Assembly: GCF_042678185.1 (NCBI RefSeq)
Contig: NZ_JBHUDQ010000019.1
Direction: 5' to 3' (one strand)
DNA: 64,000 nt
Source: Ramlibacter ginsenosidimutans
GTDB lineage: Bacteria; Pseudomonadota; Gammaproteobacteria; Burkholderiales; Burkholderiaceae_C
The notes under the pieces were generated by a model that was given only the letters and a program-made list of their open reading frames with translations, searched no databases and had not been told where the DNA came from. A program made the position numbers and the translations under genes. Below, one piece after another: positions 24,651-32,753 of this stretch (position 1 is the first letter of the stretch; each line of letters begins with the position of its first letter).

Positions 24651-26067
24651 AGTCCGCGCCGAACTGCTCCCCAGCCGGATCGAGCAGGCATCCCACTGGA
24701 TGCCGGCGCCGAGCCTGGACAACCGCATGCTGGTCGCGCTCGAGATGATCCTCGAGCCGCTCGCGAGCGTGGCTTCGCTGTGGTTCCTGATCTGGTGGTT
24801 CGACGATGACCTCGGTGTCGGGTGGGTGGTGGCGTCGGTGCTGGTGTTCGCGCTGGGTTATCCCGGGCGCAGGCAGTTGCAACTCAGTCCCCGCAGCGTC
24901 GTGATCGGCACGCTGGTCATGTGGGTGTGGACCGCGGGCCTGCTGCTCACCATGGGCTTCGCCAGCGGCCGCATGGACAACTTCGATCCGGTGGTCGTCG
25001 GGCACTGGCTCTGGTTCGCCCCCGCGGTGCAACTCGCGACGCACTGGGCGCTGCGCGGCGCGGCGCCCAAGCTGGCCCGCCTGCAAGGCCAGGTGCAGCG
25101 GGCGGTGATCGTCGGCACGAATGAACAAGGCTGGCTGCTGGCGCAACGGCTGGCGAACGCGCCGGACTCCGCGATCGAGCTGATGGGTATCTTCGGAGCG
25201 CACCCGGCGCCCGAGGGCCTCGCGGGCCGCTGCCCCACGCTGGGCAAGTCCAGCGATGTCGCTGCCTACGTGAAGGAGCATCGCGTCGACCGCGTGTACC
25301 TCTCCGTGCCGATGACGGCGTCGTCCCGCACCACGCGCCTGCTCGACGCACTGAAGGACACCACGGCCTCCGTGTACTTCGTGCCGGACATGTTCGTGAC
25401 GGACATGATCCAGGGCCGCGCCGACAAGGTGTGCGGATTGCCGGTGGTGTCCGTGTGCGATACGCCGTTCCGCGGTCCCGCGGGCGTGATCAAGCGCATC
25501 AGCGACCTGGTGCTGGCCTCCCTGATCCTGCTGCTGATCTCGCCGGTGATGATCGTCATCGCGCTCGCCGTCAAACTCAGCTCGCCCGGCCCGGTGATCT
25601 TCCGGCAGCGGCGCTATGGCCTCAATGGCCAGGAAATCATCGTCTACAAGTTCCGCTCGATGACCGTGACCGAGGACGGCCCGGCCATCGCCCAGGCGCG
25701 CAAGAACGACTCGCGGGTGACGCGCGTGGGCGCCTTCCTGCGCCGCACTTCCCTGGACGAGCTGCCGCAATTCATCAACGTCCTGCAAGGCCGCATGAGC
25801 GTCGTTGGTCCGAGACCACACGCCATCGCGCACAACGAGATGTACCGCCGCCTGGTCAAGAGCTACATGGTGCGGCACAAAGTGCGCCCCGGCATCACGG
25901 GCTGGGCGCAAGTGAACGGCTTCCGCGGCGAAACCGAGTCGATCGAGAAGATGGAAGCGCGCGTGCACTGCGATCTCGACTACCTGCGGAACTGGTCGTT
26001 GCGTCTGGATATTTACATAATCCTCAGGACCATCCGCCTGGTGTTCCGGGACGGTGCGGCCTACTGA
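24643..26067 (+). CDS. Undecaprenyl-phosphate hexose-1-phosphate transferase (WcaJ family)
   Basis: A 474-residue polyprenol phosphate:hexose-1-phosphate transferase, which starts the lipid-linked repeat unit. Four N-terminal helices (residues ~30-140) are followed by a CoA-binding-like Rossmann segment (RAVIVGTNEQGWLL near 150). A fifth hydrophobic helix (LVLASLILLLISPVMIVIA, near 290) leads into the catalytic domain with FRQRRYGLNGQ, YKFRSM, the acidic RRTSLDELPQ, SVVGPRPHA and RPGITGWAQVNG. The large form is typical of glucose- or galactose-1-phosphate transferases; the actual sugar is unknown. Likely the first committed step of locus B. Confidence 0.9.
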   Translation: MPEVRAELLPSRIEQASHWMPAPSLDNRMLVALEMILEPLASVASLWFLIWWFDDDLGVGWVVASVLVFALGYPGRRQLQLSPRSVVIGTLVMWVWTAGLLLTMGFASGRMDNFDPVVVGHWLWFAPAVQLATHWALRGAAPKLARLQGQVQRAVIVGTNEQGWLLAQRLANAPDSAIELMGIFGAHPAPEGLAGRCPTLGKSSDVAAYVKEHRVDRVYLSVPMTASSRTTRLLDALKDTTASVYFVPDMFVTDMIQGRADKVCGLPVVSVCDTPFRGPAGVIKRISDLVLASLILLLISPVMIVIALAVKLSSPGPVIFRQRRYGLNGQEIIVYKFRSMTVTEDGPAIAQARKNDSRVTRVGAFLRRTSLDELPQFINVLQGRMSVVGPRPHAIAHNEMYRRLVKSYMVRHKVRPGITGWAQVNGFRGETESIEKMEARVHCDLDYLRNWSLRLDIYIILRTIRLVFRDGAAY

Positions 26068-26200
26068 CATGGGAGCAGTGATGTCGGCGCCCCTGGTGGA
26101 TGGTGGAGACTCCGCTGGCGTGGACCGCGATGAGCGTGGCCACGTGCACGGACGCAAGCCCCGATTTCGGGGGCAATTTCACCAAAAGCCTGAGGATTCC

Positions 26201-27571
26201 ATGAAGAAACTAGTCACCTTCCGGCCGGTGCTGGCCACCTTGTGCGCGCTGCCGTTCGCGGTACATGCGCAAGGCGGGCAGCCCGAGGGGCCGGCGCAAC
26301 CGTCGCAGCCTTCGATGGCGTCGACGCCCTCCTCGCCGTCCACGCCCTCGGTGCCGCAGTCGGCGCTGTGGCAAGGCACGCCGTCGCAGGCGCCCGGCAT
26401 TCCGTATCCCTCGGGCCTGTACTACCCGAACGCCGCGTTCGCTCCTGCGGGCACGCAGGCGTCGACGGTGACGGAGGAGGAGGTCGGGCCGGCGCTGCGG
26501 TTCCGCGTATTGGCCGGCATGGAGCACGAGAGCAACGTCACGCGCGTCGCCACCGGCGGCAAGTCGGATACGGCCTCCTACCTGGGCGTCGGCCTGGCCG
26601 CCGACCGCCACTTCGGCCTGCAGCGCGTGCGCGCCGACCTGGAAGCGAACGCCTACCGCTACCACAACGACTCGTCCCTCGACTACAACATCTTCAACTA
26701 CGCGGCCGCGTGGGACTGGTCGCTGACGCCGCGCTTCCACGGCACGCTCGGCGCCAACCAGCAGCAGTACCGCGAGGTGCAGCTCGACCCGGTGACGCTG
26801 ACCAACCAGGTCGGCCGCCGCACCGAGAGCGAGGAACTGCTCCAGGGCGTCTACGAGATCGGCGCCGCCTGGCGTGTCACCGGCGACGTGTCGCACACGC
26901 ACTCCCATTCCTCGCTGGCGAACAGCTGGAACGGCAACCCGGATCTGACCAACGGCCGCGTCGGCGTGGGCTACGAGTTCGGTTCCGGTGCGTCCGTGTA
27001 CGGCCGCTACCGGCACGGCTCCGGCTCGTACGGCGACAACGCCGCCGGCGGCGGCGACTTCCACGAGGACGAGACGGACATGGTGCTGAAGTGGCCTGCG
27101 ACCGGCAAGACCTCCTTCGACGCGCGCCTGGGCCACCTGCGCCGCGAGCACGACACCAACAAGCAGCGCGACTTCTCCGGCGCCGTCGGCTCCGCCGTCG
27201 TGAACTGGGCCGTCACCGGCAAAACGTCCATCGCCGGCGGCGTCAGCCGTGACCTGAATGGCACCGGCGACATCGTCGGGGGCCGCGTGACCAGCGATCG
27301 CGTGTTCATCGGGCCGCTGTGGCGGGCGACCCCGCTGGTGGCCGTGAACCTGCGCTACGACCACGTGCACCGCGCCTGGGAAGACATTCCCTCGGGCTCG
27401 TTCAACGCGGGTCGCGACGAAACCGCCAACGTCCTGTCCGCAGCTGTCGAATGGCAGCCGCTGCGCTGGATGTCGGTGTCCGGATATGTCCGCGGAGAGC
27501 GGCAGACGTCCAACGCCAACACGGGCTACCACAACACCACCGTGGGGGCTGCCGTGAAGGCATTTTTCTAA
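26201..27571 (+). CDS. epsL: EpsL-type outer-membrane beta-barrel for polysaccharide
   Basis: A 456-residue protein with a Sec signal peptide ending VHAQ and a Ser/Pro/Gln-rich linker (residues 25-85). A barrel domain of alternating strands follows (FRVLAGMEHESNVTRV, RVRADLEANAYRYH, SVSGYVRGERQ) with a terminal Phe, as in outer-membrane proteins. This matches the EpsL family associated with PEP-CTERM/exosortase-type polysaccharide clusters; a role in export or anchoring is inferred. The start was chosen at ATGAAGAAAC with TGAGGA just upstream. The preceding 133-base gap shows no confident gene. Confidence 0.82.
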   Translation: MKKLVTFRPVLATLCALPFAVHAQGGQPEGPAQPSQPSMASTPSSPSTPSVPQSALWQGTPSQAPGIPYPSGLYYPNAAFAPAGTQASTVTEEEVGPALRFRVLAGMEHESNVTRVATGGKSDTASYLGVGLAADRHFGLQRVRADLEANAYRYHNDSSLDYNIFNYAAAWDWSLTPRFHGTLGANQQQYREVQLDPVTLTNQVGRRTESEELLQGVYEIGAAWRVTGDVSHTHSHSSLANSWNGNPDLTNGRVGVGYEFGSGASVYGRYRHGSGSYGDNAAGGGDFHEDETDMVLKWPATGKTSFDARLGHLRREHDTNKQRDFSGAVGSAVVNWAVTGKTSIAGGVSRDLNGTGDIVGGRVTSDRVFIGPLWRATPLVAVNLRYDHVHRAWEDIPSGSFNAGRDETANVLSAAVEWQPLRWMSVSGYVRGERQTSNANTGYHNTTVGAAVKAFF

Positions 27572-27594
27572 CCAGCCATGAAGGGAGTGCGCTC

Positions 27595-28398
27595 ATGCCA
27601 AACCTGTTTCGAAACACGATAGCCCTGGTGCTGTCGGCCCTCACTGCGGCCGCCACACTGGCCGCTACACCACCACCGGACTACAAGCTGGCGGCGGGGG
27701 ATTCCATCAAGGTCCAGGTCTACCAGAGCCCGGACCTGACGGTGGAAGCACGGGTTTCCGAGGACGGCACCATCAGCTACCCGCTGGTGGGCAGCGTCGC
27801 CATCGGCGGCATGAGCATCCCCCAGGCCGAAAAGAAGGTTGCCCGCGCCCTCGAGCAGGGCAAGTACCTGAAGCAGCCGCAGGTCAACATCGTGCTGCTG
27901 CAGGTGCGGGGCAACCAGGTCTCGGTGCTCGGTGAAGTGCAGCGCCCTGGCCGCTTCCCGCTGGAGACCATGACGGTGCGGGTGAGCGACATGCTCGCCA
28001 CCGCCGGCGGCATCAATCCGCAGGGCGCCGACCAGGTGCTCGTGAGCGGCACGCGCAACGGACAGCCGTATCGCAAGGCCATCGACGTGCCCAGCCTGTT
28101 CCGCCCCGATGGCGCCAACGATGACGTGCTGCTCGCTCCCGGCGACACGCTGTACGTCACCAAGGCACCGACCTTCTACATCTACGGTGCAGCCCAGCGT
28201 CCCGGCACCTACAAGATCGAACGCGGCATGACCATGCAGCAGGCACTCGCCGTTGCGGGGGGCCCGAACGCACGCGGCAGCGAGCACATGCGCCTCGACC
28301 GCAAGGGCCCGGATGGCCACGTACAGCAGGTGGAGCCGCGCATGACCGATGTGGTCCAGCCTGGCGACGTGCTGTTCGTCAAGGAAAGCCTGTTCTAA
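27595..28398 (+). CDS. epsE: EpsE-type polysaccharide export protein (Wza-like)
   Basis: A 267-residue periplasmic/outer-membrane export channel component. It has a signal peptide (residues 1-24, no lipobox Cys), then a poly_export domain (YKLAAGDSIKVQVYQSPDLT) and two SLBB domains (VSVLGEVQRPGRFPLE and FYIYGAAQRPGTYKIE). It lacks the C-terminal barrel-forming helix of E. coli Wza and therefore probably works with EpsL. AAGGGAG lies 8 bases before the ATG. Third gene of the epsA operon. Confidence 0.88.
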   Translation: MPNLFRNTIALVLSALTAAATLAATPPPDYKLAAGDSIKVQVYQSPDLTVEARVSEDGTISYPLVGSVAIGGMSIPQAEKKVARALEQGKYLKQPQVNIVLLQVRGNQVSVLGEVQRPGRFPLETMTVRVSDMLATAGGINPQGADQVLVSGTRNGQPYRKAIDVPSLFRPDGANDDVLLAPGDTLYVTKAPTFYIYGAAQRPGTYKIERGMTMQQALAVAGGPNARGSEHMRLDRKGPDGHVQQVEPRMTDVVQPGDVLFVKESLF

Positions 28399-28420
28399 AC
28401 AAGGACCCAGGGAGGACTCA

Positions 28421-29785
28421 ATGAGGCTGCATCAATTCTTTTCCATCGTTCGCGCACGCTCGCGTCTTGGCATCGCCATTTTCCTCGGCGTGCTCGCGCT
28501 GGCCGCGGTCTGGCTCGTGGTGCGGACGCCGTCTTACGTCGCGCGCGCCCCCGTCCTGGTCGACGTCCGGACCGACCCCGTCGGCAGCACCCCGGTGCAG
28601 GGAATGGTCACGCCCGGCTATGTCGCGACGCAGATCGACGTGGTGAAGAGCCGCGCGGTGGCGGAACGCGCGGCGAAGCTCCTGCCCGCGGACCAGGAGC
28701 CGATGCTGCGGCTGAAGGGCGACCCGGGCAAGGGCCCGGTGCCTGAAGAGGCGATCATCAGCGCGCTGCAGCAGGGGCTGCAGGTCACGCCCGCCCGCGA
28801 GAGCAACATCATCCAGATCGGCTGGACCGGTCGCTCGCCGCAGGAGGCCGCCCGTGTCGCGAACGCCTTTGCCGAGGCGTACATGGCCACCAACGTCGAT
28901 CTGAAGACGAAGCCGGCCAAGCAGTACACGGCCTGGTTCGACCAGCAGATGCAGCAGGCCCGCGAGCGTCTGCAGGCCGCGCAGGCGAAGCTGGCCCAGT
29001 TCCAGCAGAAGTCGGGGCTGATCTCCACGAGCGGCCAGGCCGACTATGAACAGCAACGCCTCACCGAGCTCACGACGCAGCTGCTGGCCGCACAAGGCCA
29101 TCGCACCAGCCCCGTCGCGAGCGGGGGCGACAGCGCCGAAGTCTCCAACCTGCGCGGCGAAGTGAGTCGCCTGCAGGCCAAGGTGGACGAGGCGAGCCAG
29201 AACCTGGGGCCCAACCATCCCAAGATGATCCAGATGAACGCCGAGCTGCGCTCCATGCAGTCGCGGCTGGCCGAGGCATCGGCTCGCGCCGGACAGGTCG
29301 TGGCCGGTGCCGGCCAGGCCAGCGCCGCGCGCGTTCGTGAGTTGCAGTCGCAGCTCGACGCGCAGAAGGCGCGCGTGCTGTCCCTGGCCCGCGACCGTGG
29401 CGAGTTCAACGTGCTGGAGCAGGAAGTGACGGCGGCCCAGAAGGCCTTCGACACGGTGGCCGCGGATGCCGCGCAGTCGCGCCTGCAGAGTCTCTCGACG
29501 CAAGGCAACGTGGTGTTCCTCGGTGCGGCTTCCGCGCCGCTGCAACCTGTCGGCCTGAGCAGCACGGTGGCCTTGGCCCTCGCAGCGGTGTGCGGCTTGA
29601 TCCTGGCGCTGCTGGGGAGCCTGCTGGCTGAAATCGCGAACCGTCGCGTGCGTTCGAAGGAAGACCTCGAGAGCATCACCGGCCTGCCGATCCTCGGCAT
29701 GGTGCCGGCACCCTCCGCACGCGTCAGGCTCCTGCCCATGGGCGGCGGCCGTCCCCAGTTGTCGTTCTCCAGGAGTGCAGCATGA
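28421..29785 (+). CDS. epsF: EpsF-type chain-length determinant (PCP, Wzc N-domain-like)
   Basis: A 454-residue polysaccharide co-polymerase. The N-terminal Wzz domain has a first membrane helix (residues ~16-34), followed by a long periplasmic coiled-coil stretch (~165-320, MQQARERLQAAQAKLAQFQQ and related heptads). A second membrane helix (STVALALAAVCGLILALLG, ~385-405) leads to a short cytoplasmic tail that replaces the kinase domain. The kinase is the separate next gene, EpsG. It sets the polymer length and bridges to EpsE. A GGAGG site precedes the ATG by 5 bases, and it overlaps epsG by 4 bases (ATGA). Confidence 0.88.
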   Translation: MRLHQFFSIVRARSRLGIAIFLGVLALAAVWLVVRTPSYVARAPVLVDVRTDPVGSTPVQGMVTPGYVATQIDVVKSRAVAERAAKLLPADQEPMLRLKGDPGKGPVPEEAIISALQQGLQVTPARESNIIQIGWTGRSPQEAARVANAFAEAYMATNVDLKTKPAKQYTAWFDQQMQQARERLQAAQAKLAQFQQKSGLISTSGQADYEQQRLTELTTQLLAAQGHRTSPVASGGDSAEVSNLRGEVSRLQAKVDEASQNLGPNHPKMIQMNAELRSMQSRLAEASARAGQVVAGAGQASAARVRELQSQLDAQKARVLSLARDRGEFNVLEQEVTAAQKAFDTVAADAAQSRLQSLSTQGNVVFLGAASAPLQPVGLSSTVALALAAVCGLILALLGSLLAEIANRRVRSKEDLESITGLPILGMVPAPSARVRLLPMGGGRPQLSFSRSAA

Positions 29786-30726
29786 ACAGCCAGGTCTATC
29801 CCCTGCCCAACCGCGCCGAGTCCGAAGACGTGGCCCTGCGCAGCGAGCCCGAGTTCCACGTCACCGTCCATGACAAGCCGAGGCCGGTCAGCCAGACCCT
29901 CGTCGAGATCGGGCGGCTCTCCGCGGACGACACGCGCCTGATCCAGGACTACCAGGCCCGCACCGGCGCCAGCTTCGCCGACGCCGGCATCTCGCTGGGT
30001 CTGCTGGACGTGACGGACCTGCGCGCGGTGCACGCCGCCGAATTCGGGCAGGTGCTGCTCGCCCCGGACAGCGGCATCGCCGACGAAGTGATCGCCGCGC
30101 GCGACCCGGATGACTCCGCGGTGGAGCACCTGCGCTCGCTGCGCACGCAGCTCACGCTGCGCTGGTTCGAAGGCCACGAGCGGCAGTCCGCGCTGGCCAT
30201 CGTCAGCCCCGGCTCCGGCGAAGGCCGCAGCTGGATCGCCGCGAACCTCGCGGTGCTGTTCGCGCAGACCGGCAAGCGCACGCTGCTGATCGACGCGGAC
30301 CTGCGGCGCCCGCGCCAGCATGCGCTGTTCGGGATCTCCCCGCAAAACGGCCTCTCGGCCATCCTAGCCGGCCGCGCCGGCCTGGACAGCCTGGTCGAGA
30401 TCGCGGGCATCCCGGACCTGACGGTGCTGCCCGCAGGCGTCGTGCCGCCCAATCCGACGGAGCTGCTCTCGCGGCCGCTGTTCCAGCGCCTGCTGAACGC
30501 GCTGCGGGCCCGCTACGAGATCATCCTGCTGGACACGCCGGCCGCTTCCTTCGGCGGCGATGCGGACACCATCGCGGCGCGCGCCGGCGGGGCCCTGGTG
30601 GTCGCCTGCCGTGACGTGTCCTCGGTTCCCGCCCTCACGTCGCTGTGCGATAACCTCGGGAACTTCGGGGTGACCGTCACCGGCGCCGTGCTGAACGGAG
30701 CACCCGCGCATGGCCGACGCCACTGA
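29782..30726 (+). CDS. epsG: EpsG-type BY-kinase-like chain-length regulator
   Basis: A 314-residue P-loop protein of the bacterial tyrosine-kinase/ParA-like type, the cytoplasmic partner of EpsF. Walker A is SPGSGEGRS (residues 142-150) with Arg where the classical motif has Lys. Walker A' is TLLIDADLRRPRQH and Walker B is EIILLDTPA. The C-terminus lacks the tyrosine cluster of Wzc, ending GRRH. EpsG proteins of this type commonly show GEGRS as far as I recall, so loss of activity should not be assumed. It controls polymerisation and export through EpsF. Confidence 0.85.
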   Translation: MNSQVYPLPNRAESEDVALRSEPEFHVTVHDKPRPVSQTLVEIGRLSADDTRLIQDYQARTGASFADAGISLGLLDVTDLRAVHAAEFGQVLLAPDSGIADEVIAARDPDDSAVEHLRSLRTQLTLRWFEGHERQSALAIVSPGSGEGRSWIAANLAVLFAQTGKRTLLIDADLRRPRQHALFGISPQNGLSAILAGRAGLDSLVEIAGIPDLTVLPAGVVPPNPTELLSRPLFQRLLNALRARYEIILLDTPAASFGGDADTIAARAGGALVVACRDVSSVPALTSLCDNLGNFGVTVTGAVLNGAPAHGRRH

Positions 30727-31489
30727 GCGGCAGGCCTGGATCGGCGATTGGAGGAAGTTGCTGGAGCGGCTTTCCTCCATCGACAGCACGCACCAGGAGT
30801 CACAACTCCTGCGGGCGCTGGCCTCGCCCGTCTACCCGACGGTGCTGGGCTTCGCCAATGCGCACGCGATGAATTCGGCGGCGGAAGACGCGGACTTCTC
30901 GCGAGCGCTTGCGGGCTGCGACGTGCTCCTGCGCGACGGCAGCGGCGTGGCGATCCTGATGCGCCTGCTGGGGCAGGAGCCGGGGCTCAACCTGAACGGC
31001 ACGGACCTGATCCCGAAGCTGCTGCGGCGCTTCGACGGGGGCACCATCGCGCTGTTCGGAACCCGTGAGCCCTACCTCGAACGGGCGCGCGCGCAGGTCG
31101 AGTCGCAGCTGGCGCCGCAAAGCCCTTGCATCTGGGCGAACGGCTTCCTGCCGGACGCCGAGTACCTGCGGCTCGCGCGCGAGCACCAGCCCGACCTGAT
31201 CGTGCTGGGCATGGGCATGCCGCGGCAGGAGATCCTGGCGCACCGCCTGCGGGCCACGCTCACGCATCCGTGCCTGATCGTGTGCGGCGGGGCGATCATC
31301 GACTTCCTGGGCGGCAAGACCCCGCGCGCGCCGCAATGGATGCGGACGGCGGGACTCGAGTGGTGCTACCGGCTCGCGCTGGAGCCACGGCGGCTGTTCG
31401 CACGCTACGTGCTGGGCAACCCCTTGTTCCTGGCGCGGGCCTTGCGTTTCAGCCTGGCAGCGCCGGTGATCGGACGCGGGACCGCCTGA
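30710..31489 (+). CDS. WecG/TagA/CpsF family glycosyltransferase (GT26)
   Basis: A 259-residue GT26 enzyme. Family motifs run in order: VLGFANAHAMNSA, LLRDGSGVAIL, LNLNGTDLIPKLL, LIVLGMGMPRQEI, CGGAIIDFLGGKTPRAP and GLEWCYRLALEPRRL. GT26 enzymes add the second sugar (for example ManNAc or ManNAcA) to undecaprenyl-linked primers. Here it probably acts right after the WcaJ-type transferase at the start of the operon. It overlaps epsG by 17 bases and ends the plus-strand operon, facing the convergent minus-strand operon across a repeat-rich gap. Confidence 0.87.
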   Translation: MADATERQAWIGDWRKLLERLSSIDSTHQESQLLRALASPVYPTVLGFANAHAMNSAAEDADFSRALAGCDVLLRDGSGVAILMRLLGQEPGLNLNGTDLIPKLLRRFDGGTIALFGTREPYLERARAQVESQLAPQSPCIWANGFLPDAEYLRLAREHQPDLIVLGMGMPRQEILAHRLRATLTHPCLIVCGGAIIDFLGGKTPRAPQWMRTAGLEWCYRLALEPRRLFARYVLGNPLFLARALRFSLAAPVIGRGTA

Positions 31490-31512
31490 GCTTGCGCTCA
31501 AGGGCCGCCTGG

Positions 31513-31572
31513 CGCGGCCCGCGGCAGGGCCTCTGTACGCTGCTCGGCCCGCGGCAGGGTCTCCGTAGGCTG
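31513..31572. repeat. 30-bp tandem direct repeat
   Basis: Two adjacent 30-base units, starting CGCGGCCCGCGGCAGGGC (31513) and CTCGGCCCGCGGCAGGGT (31543), each end in a GTAsGCTG form. A third GCGCGGCCCCCGGGCCGC remnant follows. Located between the convergent polysaccharide operons. Confidence 0.7.
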
Positions 31573-31667
31573 GCGCGGCCCCCGGGCCGCGGAAGGTGAC
31601 CGCAGGGACCCCCAGCGGGATCCCCGCGCACTTTGCTGGGGTTCGCTGCGCTCACCGCCAGCCTACG
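31564..31667. repeat. Inverted pair of REP-like elements in the operon junction
   Basis: A diverged plus copy (from GTAGGCTGGCGCGG at 31564, interrupted, to CCCCCAGC near 31615) faces a perfect reverse copy at 31635-31667 (GCTGGGGTTCGCTGCGCTC...CCAGCCTACG). The 262-base gap 31490-31751 is otherwise without gene or clear rho-independent terminator; the paired repeats may end both transcripts. Confidence 0.72.
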
Positions 31668-31751
31668 CAAGACTGCGCTCAACACTAGCGTACGAAAGGC
31701 GGAGCGCGGCCCGCGGCGGGGGCGGCCGCCTCGGGCCCGCTTCCCCCGGAT

Positions 31752-32753
31752 CTAGCGCGCGGCGAGCGGCGCAGCGTGCCGCAGCGGATGGCCCGTCGAA
31801 GTCCACCACTCCGCCACCTTGGGCAGTGTCTTCGCGTAAGGCGTCCAGCTCACCCCCAGGTCTTTTTCGGCGCGCTCGCTGCGCAGGCGCAGGTGCCGGC
31901 CGAAGAGCGCGAGCAAGCCGGGCGGAAACACTTCGGGCACCCAACGCGCGTTGCCGCCCACGCGCTGGACCGCGCGTTCGAGCAGCTTGAGCGGGGGCGC
32001 GGCGAAGCGCGAGTCGGCCAGCAGTTGCCTGCGCCCGACCGTCGCGACCGGAACCGCCCCGATGTGCAACGCCAGGTCCACGAAGTACTCGTTCCAGCGC
32101 GGACTGTCGGGCGCCGAGAGGTTGTACGCCTTCGTCGTCCCGCCTGCAGGCGGCTGGCGCAGTGCGGCCAGCACCGCGCTGCAGACATCCTCGACGTGCA
32201 CGAGATTGCTCCAGCCGTCGCCCGCCGCGCCGAGGTCGCCGAGGCGGCGCCACTCCAGCAGGCGCGCGATGCGGCCCACCCACAGCTCGCTGCCGGGGCC
32301 CCACACGCAACCCGGGCGCAGGATGACCGCGGAACCGCCGCCGGCGGCGAATCCTTCGATCACCTGCTCGGCATCGTTCTTGGCGCGCGCGTACCAGCCG
32401 ATCGAGGAATCCTTCGCTGCGTCCTCGTCCAGCTCGCCTTCCTGTTCTCCATAGACGGACATCGAGCTGAAATGCACGATGGTCCTGCAGCCGCTGCGGC
32501 TGGCTGCCTGCACCAGTGCCGTCGCACCATCCCTGATCGCGCGGGCGCTGCCCGCAACGCAGTTCACCACTGCGTCCACGTCGCTCATGGCTTGCTCGAG
32601 GGCCCGCGCATCCGTTGCGTCCAGGCGCACTGCGCGCGGTCCGCGTGCGGCGCTCCTGGAGGCGGCCACGGGCGTCGCCCAGCCGCTCTCCTGGAGCCGC
32701 TGGACCAGCCGCTTGCCGATGTAGCCCGACGCTCCCAACACCAGGACTTTCAT
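31752..32753 (-). CDS. NAD(P)-dependent epimerase/dehydratase
   Basis: A 333-residue extended SDR protein. VLVLGASGYIGKRLVQRL is the Rossmann motif at the N-terminus. FSSMSVYGE and WYARAKNDAE carry Ser/Tyr/Lys in the usual order, although the Tyr-x3-Lys is read as YARAK. It probably modifies a nucleotide sugar or acts on the product of the neighbouring GMC oxidoreductase. It is the last gene of the eight-gene minus-strand operon, joined by ATGA to the GMC gene. Exact reaction unknown. Confidence 0.82.
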   Translation of the reverse strand: MKVLVLGASGYIGKRLVQRLQESGWATPVAASRSAARGPRAVRLDATDARALEQAMSDVDAVVNCVAGSARAIRDGATALVQAASRSGCRTIVHFSSMSVYGEQEGELDEDAAKDSSIGWYARAKNDAEQVIEGFAAGGGSAVILRPGCVWGPGSELWVGRIARLLEWRRLGDLGAAGDGWSNLVHVEDVCSAVLAALRQPPAGGTTKAYNLSAPDSPRWNEYFVDLALHIGAVPVATVGRRQLLADSRFAAPPLKLLERAVQRVGGNARWVPEVFPPGLLALFGRHLRLRSERAEKDLGVSWTPYAKTLPKVAEWWTSTGHPLRHAAPLAAR

